From DATKXU01 sp035528905 (GTDB taxonomy: Bacteria; Armatimonadota; UBA5829; DTJY01), in the NCBI GenBank assembly GCA_035528905.1, contig DATKXU010000083.1, positions 1 to 64,000 on the forward strand: DNA of 64,000 nucleotides. Reading direction: 5' to 3'. Both the position numbers and the translations under genes were made by a program. Numbering within the stretch: the first letter of the stretch is position 1; every line of letters begins with the position of its first letter. Below the pieces are notes generated by a model. That model was not told the origin of the DNA. It did no database searches and saw only the letters and a list, made by a program, of their open reading frames with translations. Below are positions 49,194 to 57,912 of the stretch, piece by piece.

Positions 49194-50288
49194 GTGCGTA
49201 CCCGAAGAAGAGCGTGCTTCATAGCTGTCGCAGCCTTTGCAGCAGTCTTGCTGTTGGCATTTACGGTCGTTCCCAGCCAACGCGCATATGCGAAGGGGAC
49301 TAAGCGGTCATCCGACCGTTCTCGTGGCTCTGGCCAACAGAAGGCCGAAACGAAAAGATCTCAGTCTCCTCCGCCAAGCTCAACTGGCAAGGAGAGGCCG
49401 CGCGTGGTCTCGCCGGGAGTGCGGGGCGCTCCCTACTCCAGTCACCTGGGCGGGGAATCGCGCGTCTCACGGTGGGACACAGAGCGGCGCCAGGCTCCCA
49501 TCTCAGCAGAACCGAGAGGCCTCTACCGCAAGGATTACGAGGACATCGGACGGATATGGAAAGAGCGCCAGGAGCGGCGTGACACCTCCTCGCACGGCTG
49601 GTATGGAGAATACAGGCCACAGGACAACCACGCGCAGATAAAGGTCGTCTACCGGTTCCCCGGCACATACCGATACTACTGCTACGACTACCGACCCGGC
49701 TTCGCCCACCCGTCCATCTACTGCTACTATTCCGGCCTCTTCCCGCCGTACATACAGGCGTGCAGGACTATCTCTATCACGCCGCGCCGCCATGTTTTCC
49801 ACTTATACGTTGACCTGCCGCTCGTAATCATTGAGCCGGGTTACTGGGATGGCAAATGCGGCTACTACTCCTACTATCCATGCGACTCGCAGTATCGCTC
49901 CCTATCCACTGCACTCCGCGACATCCAGCGAGCTTGGGAACTTGGCGACGTTAACCTATTGATGAGGCACGTCCGCCGAGAATCCACAATTGACGTTTTT
50001 CTCCGAGGCGAATATGCGTACTCGGTTGACTGGCCGGACTACCGCGACATGACGCTGGACGCGATGAGCGCCATCAGGACAACCAGCTTCACGTACTACC
50101 GCATCCGCAGGCCCAGTGACTGTGAGGCAGTCGCGTATGGGAAGCATGTCTACTTCGACGACCGCGATTCCCGCTTGGGCGGGTACCCGTATTTCGGCAG
50201 CGGCGCGATGAAGACCGTTTATGTAGACTACACGCTGCAGCGATACGGCAGCGACTGGTTCATCACGGAAGTCGGCGTTTCGCCCTGA
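49194..50288 (+). CDS. secreted protein, first of a tandem paralogous pair
   Basis: The 364-residue protein has a signal peptide (hydrophobic 8-26, cleavage near AYA), a Ser/Pro/Arg-rich disordered stretch to about 125, and a Tyr/Cys-rich middle (YRYYCYDYRP, YCYYSG, KCGYYSYYPC). A C-terminal domain (235-364) opens SLSTALRDIQRAWELGDVNL and ends WFITEVGVSP. That domain resembles the next gene's and may have an NTF2/SnoaL-like fold. No known family is recognised. GTG 49194 has AGGAG about 9 nt upstream. Confidence 0.75.
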   Translation: MRTRRRACFIAVAAFAAVLLLAFTVVPSQRAYAKGTKRSSDRSRGSGQQKAETKRSQSPPPSSTGKERPRVVSPGVRGAPYSSHLGGESRVSRWDTERRQAPISAEPRGLYRKDYEDIGRIWKERQERRDTSSHGWYGEYRPQDNHAQIKVVYRFPGTYRYYCYDYRPGFAHPSIYCYYSGLFPPYIQACRTISITPRRHVFHLYVDLPLVIIEPGYWDGKCGYYSYYPCDSQYRSLSTALRDIQRAWELGDVNLLMRHVRRESTIDVFLRGEYAYSVDWPDYRDMTLDAMSAIRTTSFTYYRIRRPSDCEAVAYGKHVYFDDRDSRLGGYPYFGSGAMKTVYVDYTLQRYGSDWFITEVGVSP

Positions 50289-50399
50289 TGCCGGGGCTTC
50301 CAGTCGGCCCAAGGCATCCGGGGCGCACCTCAGTCGGGCCGGACTTGCCTTTCATATCGCAACAACGCCGTCTTGACCGGCATGAAGGAGTACCTTCGG

Positions 50400-51575
50400 A
50401 TGGAGAGACGTAGATTCTACGCTGGGTTGCGCATCACTGTCCTTGCAATGGTTGTCGCGTTCACCGCCGGTGCCTTATTGACTATAGATCTGCCTCTTGC
50501 GCCGCCGGCTCTGGCCAAGGGCGTTGCTAGACCGAAGACGGAGGACGGTTCATCCTCCAAGAAGGACGAGCCCAAGAAGTCCGAGCCCAAGGAAGAATCG
50601 AAGCCCGCACAGCGCCGAGAGGAGCGGCAGCCGTCGGAGGGCAGCGGCAGCGCAATCGGGCGTCGTGAGGAACGCCGGACGGACGTGTCCCAGGAGCAGG
50701 AGAAGCCGTATTACTACCGCCGCGACGAAGGAACACCAGATGTGCGCGGCCAGGTGGAGAAGCGCGAAGAACGCCGCGATCCGGACTACCGATTCCGCAA
50801 GCATTACATTGATCGGTTCTTCCATCCCTATGACTATGAGTTCCATTCCTGTTACCCGCGCTACGATTCCGGCGTGGTGATAATCATCAGGCAGGATACC
50901 TGGGACAGCAGCCGCCACCGCTGGCGCAGATCATATGAATACAGCCACCCACTACCCGGTTCTCTGGAAGAGGCTCTCGTGGATATCGAGGCAACTTGGT
51001 GGGAGAAGGATCCCGAGTTCCTCATGTGGCATGTGGACCACTTAGGCGACGTGGACATGTACTGCGAGGGCAAGTACTCCCATACACTGACGCCCCGGCA
51101 AATCTACAAGCTCACTGCGGAGGCGCTCGAGCGCACGGAGACGACGGAGTTCCGCTTCACGTCTGTAGACCACCACGGTTTCAGCGCCCGGGCAGAGGCA
51201 CGCCACGAATACATAGGCCCGGATGGCCACGTGCGCGTAGCATACGTGACCTACTACCTCGAGAAGGTCAGGAACCGCTGGATAATTGACAGGATCAACA
51301 TCCGCGAGCCCAAATACGGCCTGGCTCGCTGCTTCATCGCCACGGCTGCGTACGGAACGCCGATGCAGGAAGAAGTGCTGGTCCTGCGCGAGTTTAGAGA
51401 GCGATACCTGCTCACGAGTATACCCGGGAGAGCGATCGTGGCGACGTACTACGCGGTCAGTCCGCCAATCGCTAGGGCAATCGAGAAGAGCGAAATCGCG
51501 AAAGCAGCAGTGCGTGGAATGTTGAAACCGGCGGTTCAGCTTTGCAAGCTGGTCGTGCTCAGTGAGGCCAGGTAG
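50400..51575 (+). CDS. secreted protein with CFI-box C-terminus, second of the pair
   Basis: The 391-residue protein has a signal peptide (about 1-37, AALAKG-like end) and a Lys/Glu/Arg-rich disordered segment (40-140). A domain homologous to that of the preceding gene follows (SLEEALVDIEATWWEKDPEF...). The C-terminal CFI-box module begins CFIATAAYGTPMQEEVLVLR near residue 313. CFI-box tails occur on many secreted proteins of unknown role. ATG 50400 has AAGGAG 9 nt upstream. Its last 40 nt overlap the convergent RsbW-like gene. Confidence 0.75.
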   Translation: MERRRFYAGLRITVLAMVVAFTAGALLTIDLPLAPPALAKGVARPKTEDGSSSKKDEPKKSEPKEESKPAQRREERQPSEGSGSAIGRREERRTDVSQEQEKPYYYRRDEGTPDVRGQVEKREERRDPDYRFRKHYIDRFFHPYDYEFHSCYPRYDSGVVIIIRQDTWDSSRHRWRRSYEYSHPLPGSLEEALVDIEATWWEKDPEFLMWHVDHLGDVDMYCEGKYSHTLTPRQIYKLTAEALERTETTEFRFTSVDHHGFSARAEARHEYIGPDGHVRVAYVTYYLEKVRNRWIIDRINIREPKYGLARCFIATAAYGTPMQEEVLVLREFRERYLLTSIPGRAIVATYYAVSPPIARAIEKSEIAKAAVRGMLKPAVQLCKLVVLSEAR

Positions 51576-51973
51576 CGGACGGGCCTTGACAGCGCAGGAT
51601 CCTGCTTTGCGGCGTATTTTGTGATCACGACGGTGATCGCCTCGGGCCCCCTGACGACCTCGACCCGGTCCACAAGATGGCCAATGCGCTCAAGAATGGC
51701 ATCGTGCTGGCTATCGCCGGAACAGGCCGCACCGGAATCCGAATAGGGATCCGTCACCTCCACGGTCATATGCGAATCATCGGCGCCGAGCTTCACGGAC
51801 ACGCTTCCATCGCTGGAACTATCGGCCGTTCTCAGACATGCCTCGTTGACGGCATTCTCCGTTTCCTCGATCTCTTTACGGCTCATGCCTAGCCCGGCGC
51901 CAATGCATGAGACGATCCTGCGCAAGCGCGCCAGGTGTGAGTCGCATTTCTTAATTTGGACCTCGGTGAACAT
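51536..51973 (-). CDS. RsbW-like anti-sigma factor kinase
   Basis: The 145-residue protein is a GHKL ATPase of the anti-sigma type. The N-box ETENAVNEACLRTAD (residues 37-51) is followed by the G1-like VEVTDPYSDSG and a C-terminal VEVVRGPEAITVVITK strand. Such kinases hold a sigma factor and phosphorylate a STAS antagonist. ATG 51973 has AGGGG 7 nt upstream. No sigma or STAS gene is adjacent; the only STAS gene in the window is at 27188-27622. The tail overlaps the convergent CFI-box gene. Confidence 0.82.
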   Translation of the reverse strand: MFTEVQIKKCDSHLARLRRIVSCIGAGLGMSRKEIEETENAVNEACLRTADSSSDGSVSVKLGADDSHMTVEVTDPYSDSGAACSGDSQHDAILERIGHLVDRVEVVRGPEAITVVITKYAAKQDPALSRPVRYLASLSTTSLQS

Positions 51974-52133
51974 TTAGCTGCCCCTGTCCGTGTCTTTCGT
52001 TCGCGGGTGGAATTCGGCGCCTTGCGCTTTTCGCATCAGCGGAGATACCTGCCCAACTCCAAGAAGGGAGACCCGCGCCGGCATAGGTCTCCAGATGCCC
52101 AGCCGCGGCCTACTAAGCAATCGGCATCGGCCC

Positions 52134-52162
52134 AATTTAGCATACGTGGCAAAGGGTGTCAA
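52134..52162 (-). promoter_or_regulatory. promoter of the RsbW-like gene
   Basis: TTGACA (52162-52157), a 17-nt spacer and TAAATT (52139-52134) on the minus strand, leaving a leader of about 150 nt. In the rest of the 360-nt gap (51974-52333) I see only short inverted repeats near 52207-52229 and 52294-52319 and no gene. Confidence 0.7.
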
Positions 52163-52333
52163 TGAAATCCACAGGGTCGGAACTGTTATTTTTTGGCCAC
52201 AAATTTGGCCGGCGCAGAGCCGCCCGGCCGTGCGGAAACCAGAGGGCCATTCGGGGATAACCAGCAGCCCCAAAGACTCGCCTGGGTATAGCTTGAATTC
52301 AAAAATGTCAGAGTGAATTCCCCGGTGTGCTTG

Positions 52334-53914
52334 TCACTGTGACGTAGTGTTGATGGACACCTTGTCCATCCTTGCGCGAAGGCCCGCTACGAACTCATTG
52401 GTTCGCTTAATCGAGTCCCCCGCGCCATCGCCGGTGATCTCGCGAAGTTCATCGGCGTACTTGTCTGCACATGCCAGGTCATCCGCAATAGCCATCTCAG
52501 CCCACGCGCGGTAGATCGGATCACCCGATACCTCGTAGGCGCGTACGCTGAAGATGGCATCCAAATGTGCGCGCCATGTTCGTACTACGGCTTCTTCGCG
52601 TCTGAAGTATGTCATCAGCTCTCCATAATCCGAGGCTGCCAGCACCGGGCGTGCCTGCTCGATTTCCTGAATGGATTTCTTGCACAGCGCCAATGCTTCG
52701 TCTTTCTCGCGCTGTATCTGCCTCAGCGTTGCGAAGTCGGGCGACATCAGCTGCTTTTCGATCTCGGCCCACTTCGGGTCGGGATCCCACTTGGCCGTAC
52801 TTCGTCCGGTCACATGACCTATTGCATAATCGTATGAGGTGACCCGACTATGATCCGTCACCCAGAAGCTCAGCGCCAGGAAGGTCTTGTTAACGATGTC
52901 GAATGTCCTCTTGAGAGCCGGAACGACGTAGGGCACAGCTTTCTTCCCATAGCGCTGGGATACGTACTCCTCAAGCAGGCAATTCGGGTCACGCGAGGGG
53001 TCCTGCATGAGCTTGCTGAGAACGTAAACGTCCGCCCAGTTCGGCGTATCGAGCGCGTGGTTGCCATAGCGCTCAATGCGGGCGACTGCGCCGACGATCC
53101 CCTTGGACACATCATAATCCAGACGGCGCTTCATGTACTCCACATCAATGTAAGGGATTTCTCCCTGACCCAGGAACTCGTGACCGCAGTCGAACTCGAC
53201 TATCTGCGGGCGACCTCCAACGTTCCCAATGAGAGGGTTGTGCGGGTAGAACGGCTGCCAATCGTGCGGCTGGCACTTCGACATTACCACAAAGTCACTC
53301 TTGGCCTGAGCGAAACCGTCCCTGATAAACTGGAGTTCCGAAGGCTGGTGGCAGAAACTCCTTACTACTAACTGCTTGCCCCTGGACTTGCAAACGCCGG
53401 CCAGTGTATCAATAAGCTTACCGACCCTTTGCGAAGGTGTGAGCTTGCTCGTCATGGTCTCATGATAGACCGACGCCTGCGTCTCAGCCATAGTCAGCAC
53501 AATCCCATCCAGGTCCGGGCAGAGATCGAAGAACTTGTTGTACTTGTCAGTCAGCCAGGCCCAAAGCCCAGGGTCGTCCACGTTGATTCTGCCATCGGGT
53601 GAGAAGTCCTTGGGCACACCCGATAGCTCATGTGTCCATACTGAGACCCTGATGCGGTTCTTGTGCGCATACTTGCAGATGGCATTGATATCTGCAGTCC
53701 GCTTCTCGTCGTCAAGCACGTGCTCGGCGCTCATTATTATGTTGTGCGAGAGCTGGATTTCATTTATGCCATACTCGTGCGCAAGGCCGATAACCCGCAC
53801 GATATGCGGCATGTTGTAATCCTGGAGCTGCCAGACTCGCTTGGGCAGCGGCCGTCCGGCGCAGGCCGTGCCGGCGGTGCAGAGAAGAACAACCAGAACA
53901 GCGAGACGTCTCAT
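52334..53914 (-). CDS. secreted GH67-like (alpha-glucuronidase-related) protein
   Basis: The 526-residue protein has a signal peptide (1-20) and a probable TIM barrel. The stretches NEIQLSHNIIMSAEHVL, CPDLDGIVLTMAETQASVYH and NPLIGNVGGRPQIVEFDCGH, then EFLGQGEIPYIDVEYM, resemble the order seen in GH67-type barrels. The C-terminal part (380-526) is helical. The catalytic glutamates of GH67 cannot be placed with certainty, so substrate and activity remain open. It has its own promoter. Confidence 0.6.
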   Translation of the reverse strand: MRRLAVLVVLLCTAGTACAGRPLPKRVWQLQDYNMPHIVRVIGLAHEYGINEIQLSHNIIMSAEHVLDDEKRTADINAICKYAHKNRIRVSVWTHELSGVPKDFSPDGRINVDDPGLWAWLTDKYNKFFDLCPDLDGIVLTMAETQASVYHETMTSKLTPSQRVGKLIDTLAGVCKSRGKQLVVRSFCHQPSELQFIRDGFAQAKSDFVVMSKCQPHDWQPFYPHNPLIGNVGGRPQIVEFDCGHEFLGQGEIPYIDVEYMKRRLDYDVSKGIVGAVARIERYGNHALDTPNWADVYVLSKLMQDPSRDPNCLLEEYVSQRYGKKAVPYVVPALKRTFDIVNKTFLALSFWVTDHSRVTSYDYAIGHVTGRSTAKWDPDPKWAEIEKQLMSPDFATLRQIQREKDEALALCKKSIQEIEQARPVLAASDYGELMTYFRREEAVVRTWRAHLDAIFSVRAYEVSGDPIYRAWAEMAIADDLACADKYADELREITGDGAGDSIKRTNEFVAGLRARMDKVSINTTSQ

Positions 53915-53940
53915 TCCCCATTAACCCCCATATTCGTTCA

Positions 53941-53967
53941 ATTGGCGGCCCAGAGCGAACCGCCAAT
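53941..53967. repeat. inverted repeat at the GH67-like gene's transcription start
   Basis: ATTGGCGG (53941-53948) and CCGCCAAT (53960-53967) are perfect 8-base arms 11 nt apart, placed right after the -10 box of the gene transcribed leftward. It may be an operator or a 5'-end mRNA hairpin. Confidence 0.55.
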
Positions 53968-53969
53968 CT

Positions 53970-53999
53970 AGTTTAACCCCTCCCACTTGTGCCTGTCAA
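53970..53999 (-). promoter_or_regulatory. promoter of the GH67-like gene
   Basis: TTGACA (53999-53994), an 18-nt spacer and TAAACT (53975-53970) on the minus strand, about 55 nt before the start codon. Confidence 0.7.
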
Positions 54000-54130
54000 G
54001 GATGCGATGCTCATTCAGCCACGGCTTGGGGCACAAATTCCAGGCTGTAAAGCCCGGATGCTGGCATCACGAGGCTGGAACTCGAGGCGCTGGTGGAGCT
54101 ATCCACGCCACGCCGTTCTGCAGCACCTTC

Positions 54131-54301
54131 CTAGCTCTGAACGATGGCTTCGCTCGGGCACACCGCCTCGCAAGCGCCGCAATCTGTGCACACGTCAGTA
54201 TCTATGACATATTTCGGGTCGCCCTCCGAGATGGCTTCAAACGCGCATTCGTTGACACATGACCCGCACATAGTACACTCATCCGTAATCTTATATGCCA
54301 T
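54131..54301 (-). CDS. 2[4Fe-4S] ferredoxin
   Basis: The 56-residue protein has two CxxCxxCxxxC sets (CTMCGSCVNEC at 9-19 and CTDCGACEAVC near 38-48) in the usual clostridial-type ferredoxin frame. It would carry low-potential electrons and is a natural partner for the Nfn complex and the radical SAM enzymes of this window. ATG 54301 matches the family start MAYKI; an AAGGGG site lies 9 nt upstream. Confidence 0.93.
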   Translation of the reverse strand: MAYKITDECTMCGSCVNECAFEAISEGDPKYVIDTDVCTDCGACEAVCPSEAIVQS

Positions 54302-54514
54302 TGGCACGCACCCCTTTCTAACGGCAGCACCGTACTGAATCAAGCCCGGAACTCAAGATCGCTTCCTGCCGGCCGCCAAAGTAGGATTATTCGGAGAATC
54401 GCAGAACTCCTTTAGATGGGGAGGAAATCCGGGCGAAATTCGGCGGCACTTGCACGAGCGCAGATTCCCGCCGACGCGGCAAAGCCATTGCTAGGCAGCA
54501 CAGTGAGCTATTTA

Positions 54515-54540
54515 GTTTAGGAGCAGCCGTGCGCGGGTAG
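54515..54540 (+). promoter_or_regulatory. sigma-B-like promoter of the BON/GH94/Hsp20/Lon island
   Basis: GTTTAG (54515-54520) and GGGTAG (54535-54540) are 14 nt apart, near the sigma-B pattern GTTTAA-N12-15-GGGTAT, about 80 nt before the first BON gene. I see no convincing TTGACA/TATAAT pair in this 317-nt gap (54302-54618). Confidence 0.45.
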
Positions 54541-54618
54541 ACCAATCTTGATCTCAGCCCAAGCGCCAGCGGCAAAGAACGTCCTCGCGGGCGCTCGCAT
54601 TCAGGAGGGGACAATACT

Positions 54619-54849
54619 ATGACCGTACACGACGAAGCCTTGGCGGCCAGAGCCAAGACTGCATTGGCAATGGACAGAAGGACCAGCGGCCTTCCGATCA
54701 ACGTCAGAGCCTCCAACGGTGAGGTATTTCTCAAAGGTAAAGTAGATGCCCTCGAGCAGATAGAGGTTGCGCAGTTCATATTGAGCGGCATTCCCGGCGT
54801 TCGGCATGTTGACGTCCAGGAACTGCAGGTGAAGGAGAGAAGCGAATGA
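54619..54849 (+). CDS. single BON-domain protein
   Basis: The 76-residue protein is essentially one BON domain: helix AARAKTALAMD, then INVRASNGEVFLKGKVDALE, a second helix, and GIPGVRHVDVQEL. No signal peptide is seen, so it is cytoplasmic. BON domains bind membranes or other ligands and are common in stress proteins. ATG 54619 follows AGGAGGGG. Its stop overlaps the GH94 start by 4 nt (ATGA). Confidence 0.88.
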   Translation: MTVHDEALAARAKTALAMDRRTSGLPINVRASNGEVFLKGKVDALEQIEVAQFILSGIPGVRHVDVQELQVKERSE

Positions 54850-57227
54850 GCGAGTATGGCCACTTCTCGGAGGACGGGAAAGAGTACATAGTAACCCGGC
54901 CCGACACGCCGCGGCCCTGGATCAATTACCTCTCAAACGAGAAGTTTTGTTCGCTTTGCTCCCACACAGGCGGCGGCTATTCATTCTACGAGACATCCGG
55001 CTACAACAGAATAACCAGAGAATACCCGTCATTCGTCGTCTTGCAAGACAGACCCGGCCGCTTTGTATACCTCCGCGATGCCGAAACCGGCGACTACTGG
55101 AGCATCAACTGGCAGCCCGTTACCAGGCCGGAGACGGTCTGGGAATCCCGTCACGGCATGGGATATACGCGCGTTTTTTCCAAGTATAGCGACATCGAAG
55201 GCCGTATCACCTATTTCGTACCGCGAAAAGATGACATGGAAGTCTGGATGGTACAGGTGAAGAACGCTGGCGACCGCCCCCGCAAGATCACATCCTTCTC
55301 GTACGTCGAGTGGTCGCTGGCCAACTATGCGTTCAACCTGACTGAGGCAGCCTTCGCCCAACTCTTCAACGAGGCCACTTTCGAGAACGATATACTGTTT
55401 GTGACGACACGGTTCTGGAACGTCGCTCCTGCCGGCGGGGGAAACTCCAACTTGCGATGGGACAAATACGCATTCTTTACGTCAAACTTGCACGCCCCCG
55501 CCTTTGATTCCCTGGAGGAAGAGTTCATAGGACGATACAGAAGCTGGCAGAACCCCGTGGCGGTCGAACGAGGCCGGTGTTCGAACAGCATAGGCAATGG
55601 ACGCGACATGGCCGGCGTCCTGCAGCACGATTTGGAACTGGCCCCCGGAGAAGAAAAGCGATTCATCATCCTTCTGGGAGTCGTATACCGCAAAGAAGAC
55701 GCATACATGGTGAGGGAGCACTACGACCAATGGGAGGAGGCCGAGCACGCACTCAGCGAGGTCAGACGCTACTGGGACGACTACCTATCCCGCACTGCAT
55801 GCCATACTCCAGACCCGAATTTCTGCCTGTCCTTCAATATCTGGAACAAGTATCAGGGCTGGGTAACATCCAGGTGGTCGCGGATGGACTCTTATTACAT
55901 AGGCGGCGCATCAATAATCGGGTTCAGAGATAGCTGGCAGGACATGCTCGGCGTCTTACCGAACGACGTTGACTGGGCACGCCGCCGGATTCTCTATCTA
56001 CTGGAACATCAGTTCCCTGACGGCAGCACGCTCCACAACTGGGATCCGTTGACCAACATCGGCGTGAAGACCGGGCACAGCGATGACCCGCTGTGGCTGG
56101 TGATGGGCATCATTGCATACATTAGGGAATCAGGACACCTGGCGTTCCTGGACGAGCCCGCGCCCTATTATGACGGCGGAGCGGAAACCGTGCGCCAGCA
56201 CTTGATTCACGCACTGGACTACTCTCTGTCCAGAACGAGCCCGCGGCGCATACCACTGATCGAGGCTGGGGACTGGAATGACGCCCTCGATCAAGTGGGC
56301 CGACAGGGACGCGGCGAGAGCACGATGGTCGCCGAGCACCTCGTCTGGATGCTGCGCGAGGCAGCGGATCTGCTTCGCCGGACCACCCGCGAAGACCTGG
56401 CAGACAAGTACGAACAAGCAAGGGAAGAGATAATCGCCGCGACCAACAAGTACATGTGGGATGGCGAGTGGTACGCCCGCGGTACACGGGACGACGGACA
56501 GCTCTTCGGCAGCGCTAAGAACGAGGAGGGTAAGATATTCCTGAACCCGCAGACATGGGCCGTGATCAGCGGACTCGCTCCTGACGGCCGCGCAGAGACT
56601 TGCATGGACTCAGTGGAAAAGCACTTGGATACCAAGTATGGCCCTGCGCTTTTCATGCCCGCGTACTCCGAGCCAAACCCCAAGATTGGGATCATCACGC
56701 GATTTGCACCGGGGACTAAGGAAAACGGTGCGATCTTCAACCATCCCGTCTGCTGGGCCATAATGGCGGAATGCATGCTGGGCAGAGGCGATAAAGCGTA
56801 TGATATCTGGCGGCGATCCTCCTTCATTACTCGCAGCGAGCAGCCCGAGGTATACAAGGCAGAGCCATACGTGTATGCCGAGTTCGTGCACGGACCCGAT
56901 TCCGCCACTTTCGGTCTGGGAGAGTTCACTTGGATGACCGGCACCGCACCATGGATGTGGAAGGTCTCGCTCGAATGGATTCTTGGCGTGAGGCCGGAGC
57001 TGGACGGCCTCCTGATAGACCCGTGCATCCCGAGCGCATGGGACGGGTTCACGGTCAAGCGCCGCTTCAGGAACGCCGTGTACCAGATCGCCGTCGAAAA
57101 TCCGGAGCATGTCTGCAAAGGCGTGAAGACAGTAACCGTGGACGGCCAGGAACATCCCGGCAATCTGATACCCCCGTTCAAAGATGGCAGGACCCATGAG
57201 GTCCACGCTGTCATGGGAGCGGGTTAG
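54846..57227 (+). CDS. GH94-family glycoside phosphorylase
   Basis: The 793-residue protein has the GH94 layout. An N-terminal beta-sandwich covers about 1-270 (GGGYSFYETSGYNRITREYP, YFVPRKDDMEVWMVQVKN) and an alpha6/alpha6 barrel follows (FRDSWQDMLGVLPND, LIEAGDWNDALDQVG around 470-484, GENGAIFNHPVCW-like KENGAIFNHPVCW). GH94 enzymes split beta-linked disaccharides or oligosaccharides such as cellobiose, chitobiose or cyclic glucans with phosphate. The substrate is not fixed by sequence. No signal peptide. It is translationally coupled to the BON gene and followed by hsp20. Confidence 0.88.
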   Translation: MSEYGHFSEDGKEYIVTRPDTPRPWINYLSNEKFCSLCSHTGGGYSFYETSGYNRITREYPSFVVLQDRPGRFVYLRDAETGDYWSINWQPVTRPETVWESRHGMGYTRVFSKYSDIEGRITYFVPRKDDMEVWMVQVKNAGDRPRKITSFSYVEWSLANYAFNLTEAAFAQLFNEATFENDILFVTTRFWNVAPAGGGNSNLRWDKYAFFTSNLHAPAFDSLEEEFIGRYRSWQNPVAVERGRCSNSIGNGRDMAGVLQHDLELAPGEEKRFIILLGVVYRKEDAYMVREHYDQWEEAEHALSEVRRYWDDYLSRTACHTPDPNFCLSFNIWNKYQGWVTSRWSRMDSYYIGGASIIGFRDSWQDMLGVLPNDVDWARRRILYLLEHQFPDGSTLHNWDPLTNIGVKTGHSDDPLWLVMGIIAYIRESGHLAFLDEPAPYYDGGAETVRQHLIHALDYSLSRTSPRRIPLIEAGDWNDALDQVGRQGRGESTMVAEHLVWMLREAADLLRRTTREDLADKYEQAREEIIAATNKYMWDGEWYARGTRDDGQLFGSAKNEEGKIFLNPQTWAVISGLAPDGRAETCMDSVEKHLDTKYGPALFMPAYSEPNPKIGIITRFAPGTKENGAIFNHPVCWAIMAECMLGRGDKAYDIWRRSSFITRSEQPEVYKAEPYVYAEFVHGPDSATFGLGEFTWMTGTAPWMWKVSLEWILGVRPELDGLLIDPCIPSAWDGFTVKRRFRNAVYQIAVENPEHVCKGVKTVTVDGQEHPGNLIPPFKDGRTHEVHAVMGAG

Positions 57228-57255
57228 CAGGCTTTCGATTTGAGGTGGGAGCTCT

Positions 57256-57732
57256 ATGTTCAAAGACTACGAAGACCTCGCAAGGCAGATGGAGTTCGAG
57301 ATGCAGAGATGTTCGGCGGAGGCGATGCGCCGCCTCCTCGAGCTCCCGGGCAATGCGCAAGAGTTCTGGCTGCCGAGAGCGGACGTATACGAGACCGTAG
57401 ACGAACTCGTGGTAAGGGTGGAAGTCGCAGGCGTACAGAGGGAATCGCTGAGCGTATCTCTGTCTGCGGATCGCCGGGTGTTGAGCATCCGCGGCACTCG
57501 AACCGAAAGGCATGTGGACGACAGGAAGAAGATTCTCTATTACCAACTTGAGGTGTATTTCGGCTCGTTCGAGAGGGATATCCTGCTGCCGCGCGACATC
57601 CCGGTGGATGCCGACAGAATCAGCGCAACGTACAGGGAAGGCTTCCTCGTCGTCACGCTGCCGAAGCTGGATCAGGCCCAGATCACCAGGACGATCCCGA
57701 TCAGCGACTATGAGGAGGAAGCGTCCGAGTAG
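57256..57732 (+). CDS. Hsp20/alpha-crystallin small heat-shock protein
   Basis: The 158-residue protein has an alpha-crystallin domain (about 40-140): PRADVYETVDELVVRVEVAG, LSIRGTR, a loop, YFGSFERDILLP and the G-x-L motif in EGFLVVTLPK, followed by an I-P-I tail motif. It should act as an ATP-independent holdase. ATG 57256 has a GAGGTGGG site. It lies 28 nt after the GH94 gene. Confidence 0.94.
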   Translation: MFKDYEDLARQMEFEMQRCSAEAMRRLLELPGNAQEFWLPRADVYETVDELVVRVEVAGVQRESLSVSLSADRRVLSIRGTRTERHVDDRKKILYYQLEVYFGSFERDILLPRDIPVDADRISATYREGFLVVTLPKLDQAQITRTIPISDYEEEASE

Positions 57733-57813
57733 CGCCCATCTATGGGGTATGGCGCATCCGTACCGGCGACCGCCGCGCACTGCGTACCCACCCGGGCGGC
57801 AGGCTGAGCAACC

Positions 57814-57835
57814 ACGCCGCATGTGGATGCGGCGT
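57814..57835 (+). repeat. hairpin between hsp20 and lon
   Basis: ACGCCGCAT-GTGG-ATGCGGCGT is a perfect 9-bp stem with a tetraloop. No T-run follows, so it is more likely a processing or mRNA-stability element than a full terminator. Confidence 0.55.
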
Positions 57836-57912
57836 AGTCCGGCAACGGATCAAACCGAGCATTCACGACCTCTGAACAAGTGGCACACGGATTGAACAAA
57901 AGAGCATCCGAC

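Noticed and set aside
54302..54618. CIRCE (HrcA) operator for the heat-shock island
   Set aside because: No TTAGCACTC-N9-GAGTGCTAA pattern is present; the sigma-B-like pattern fits better.
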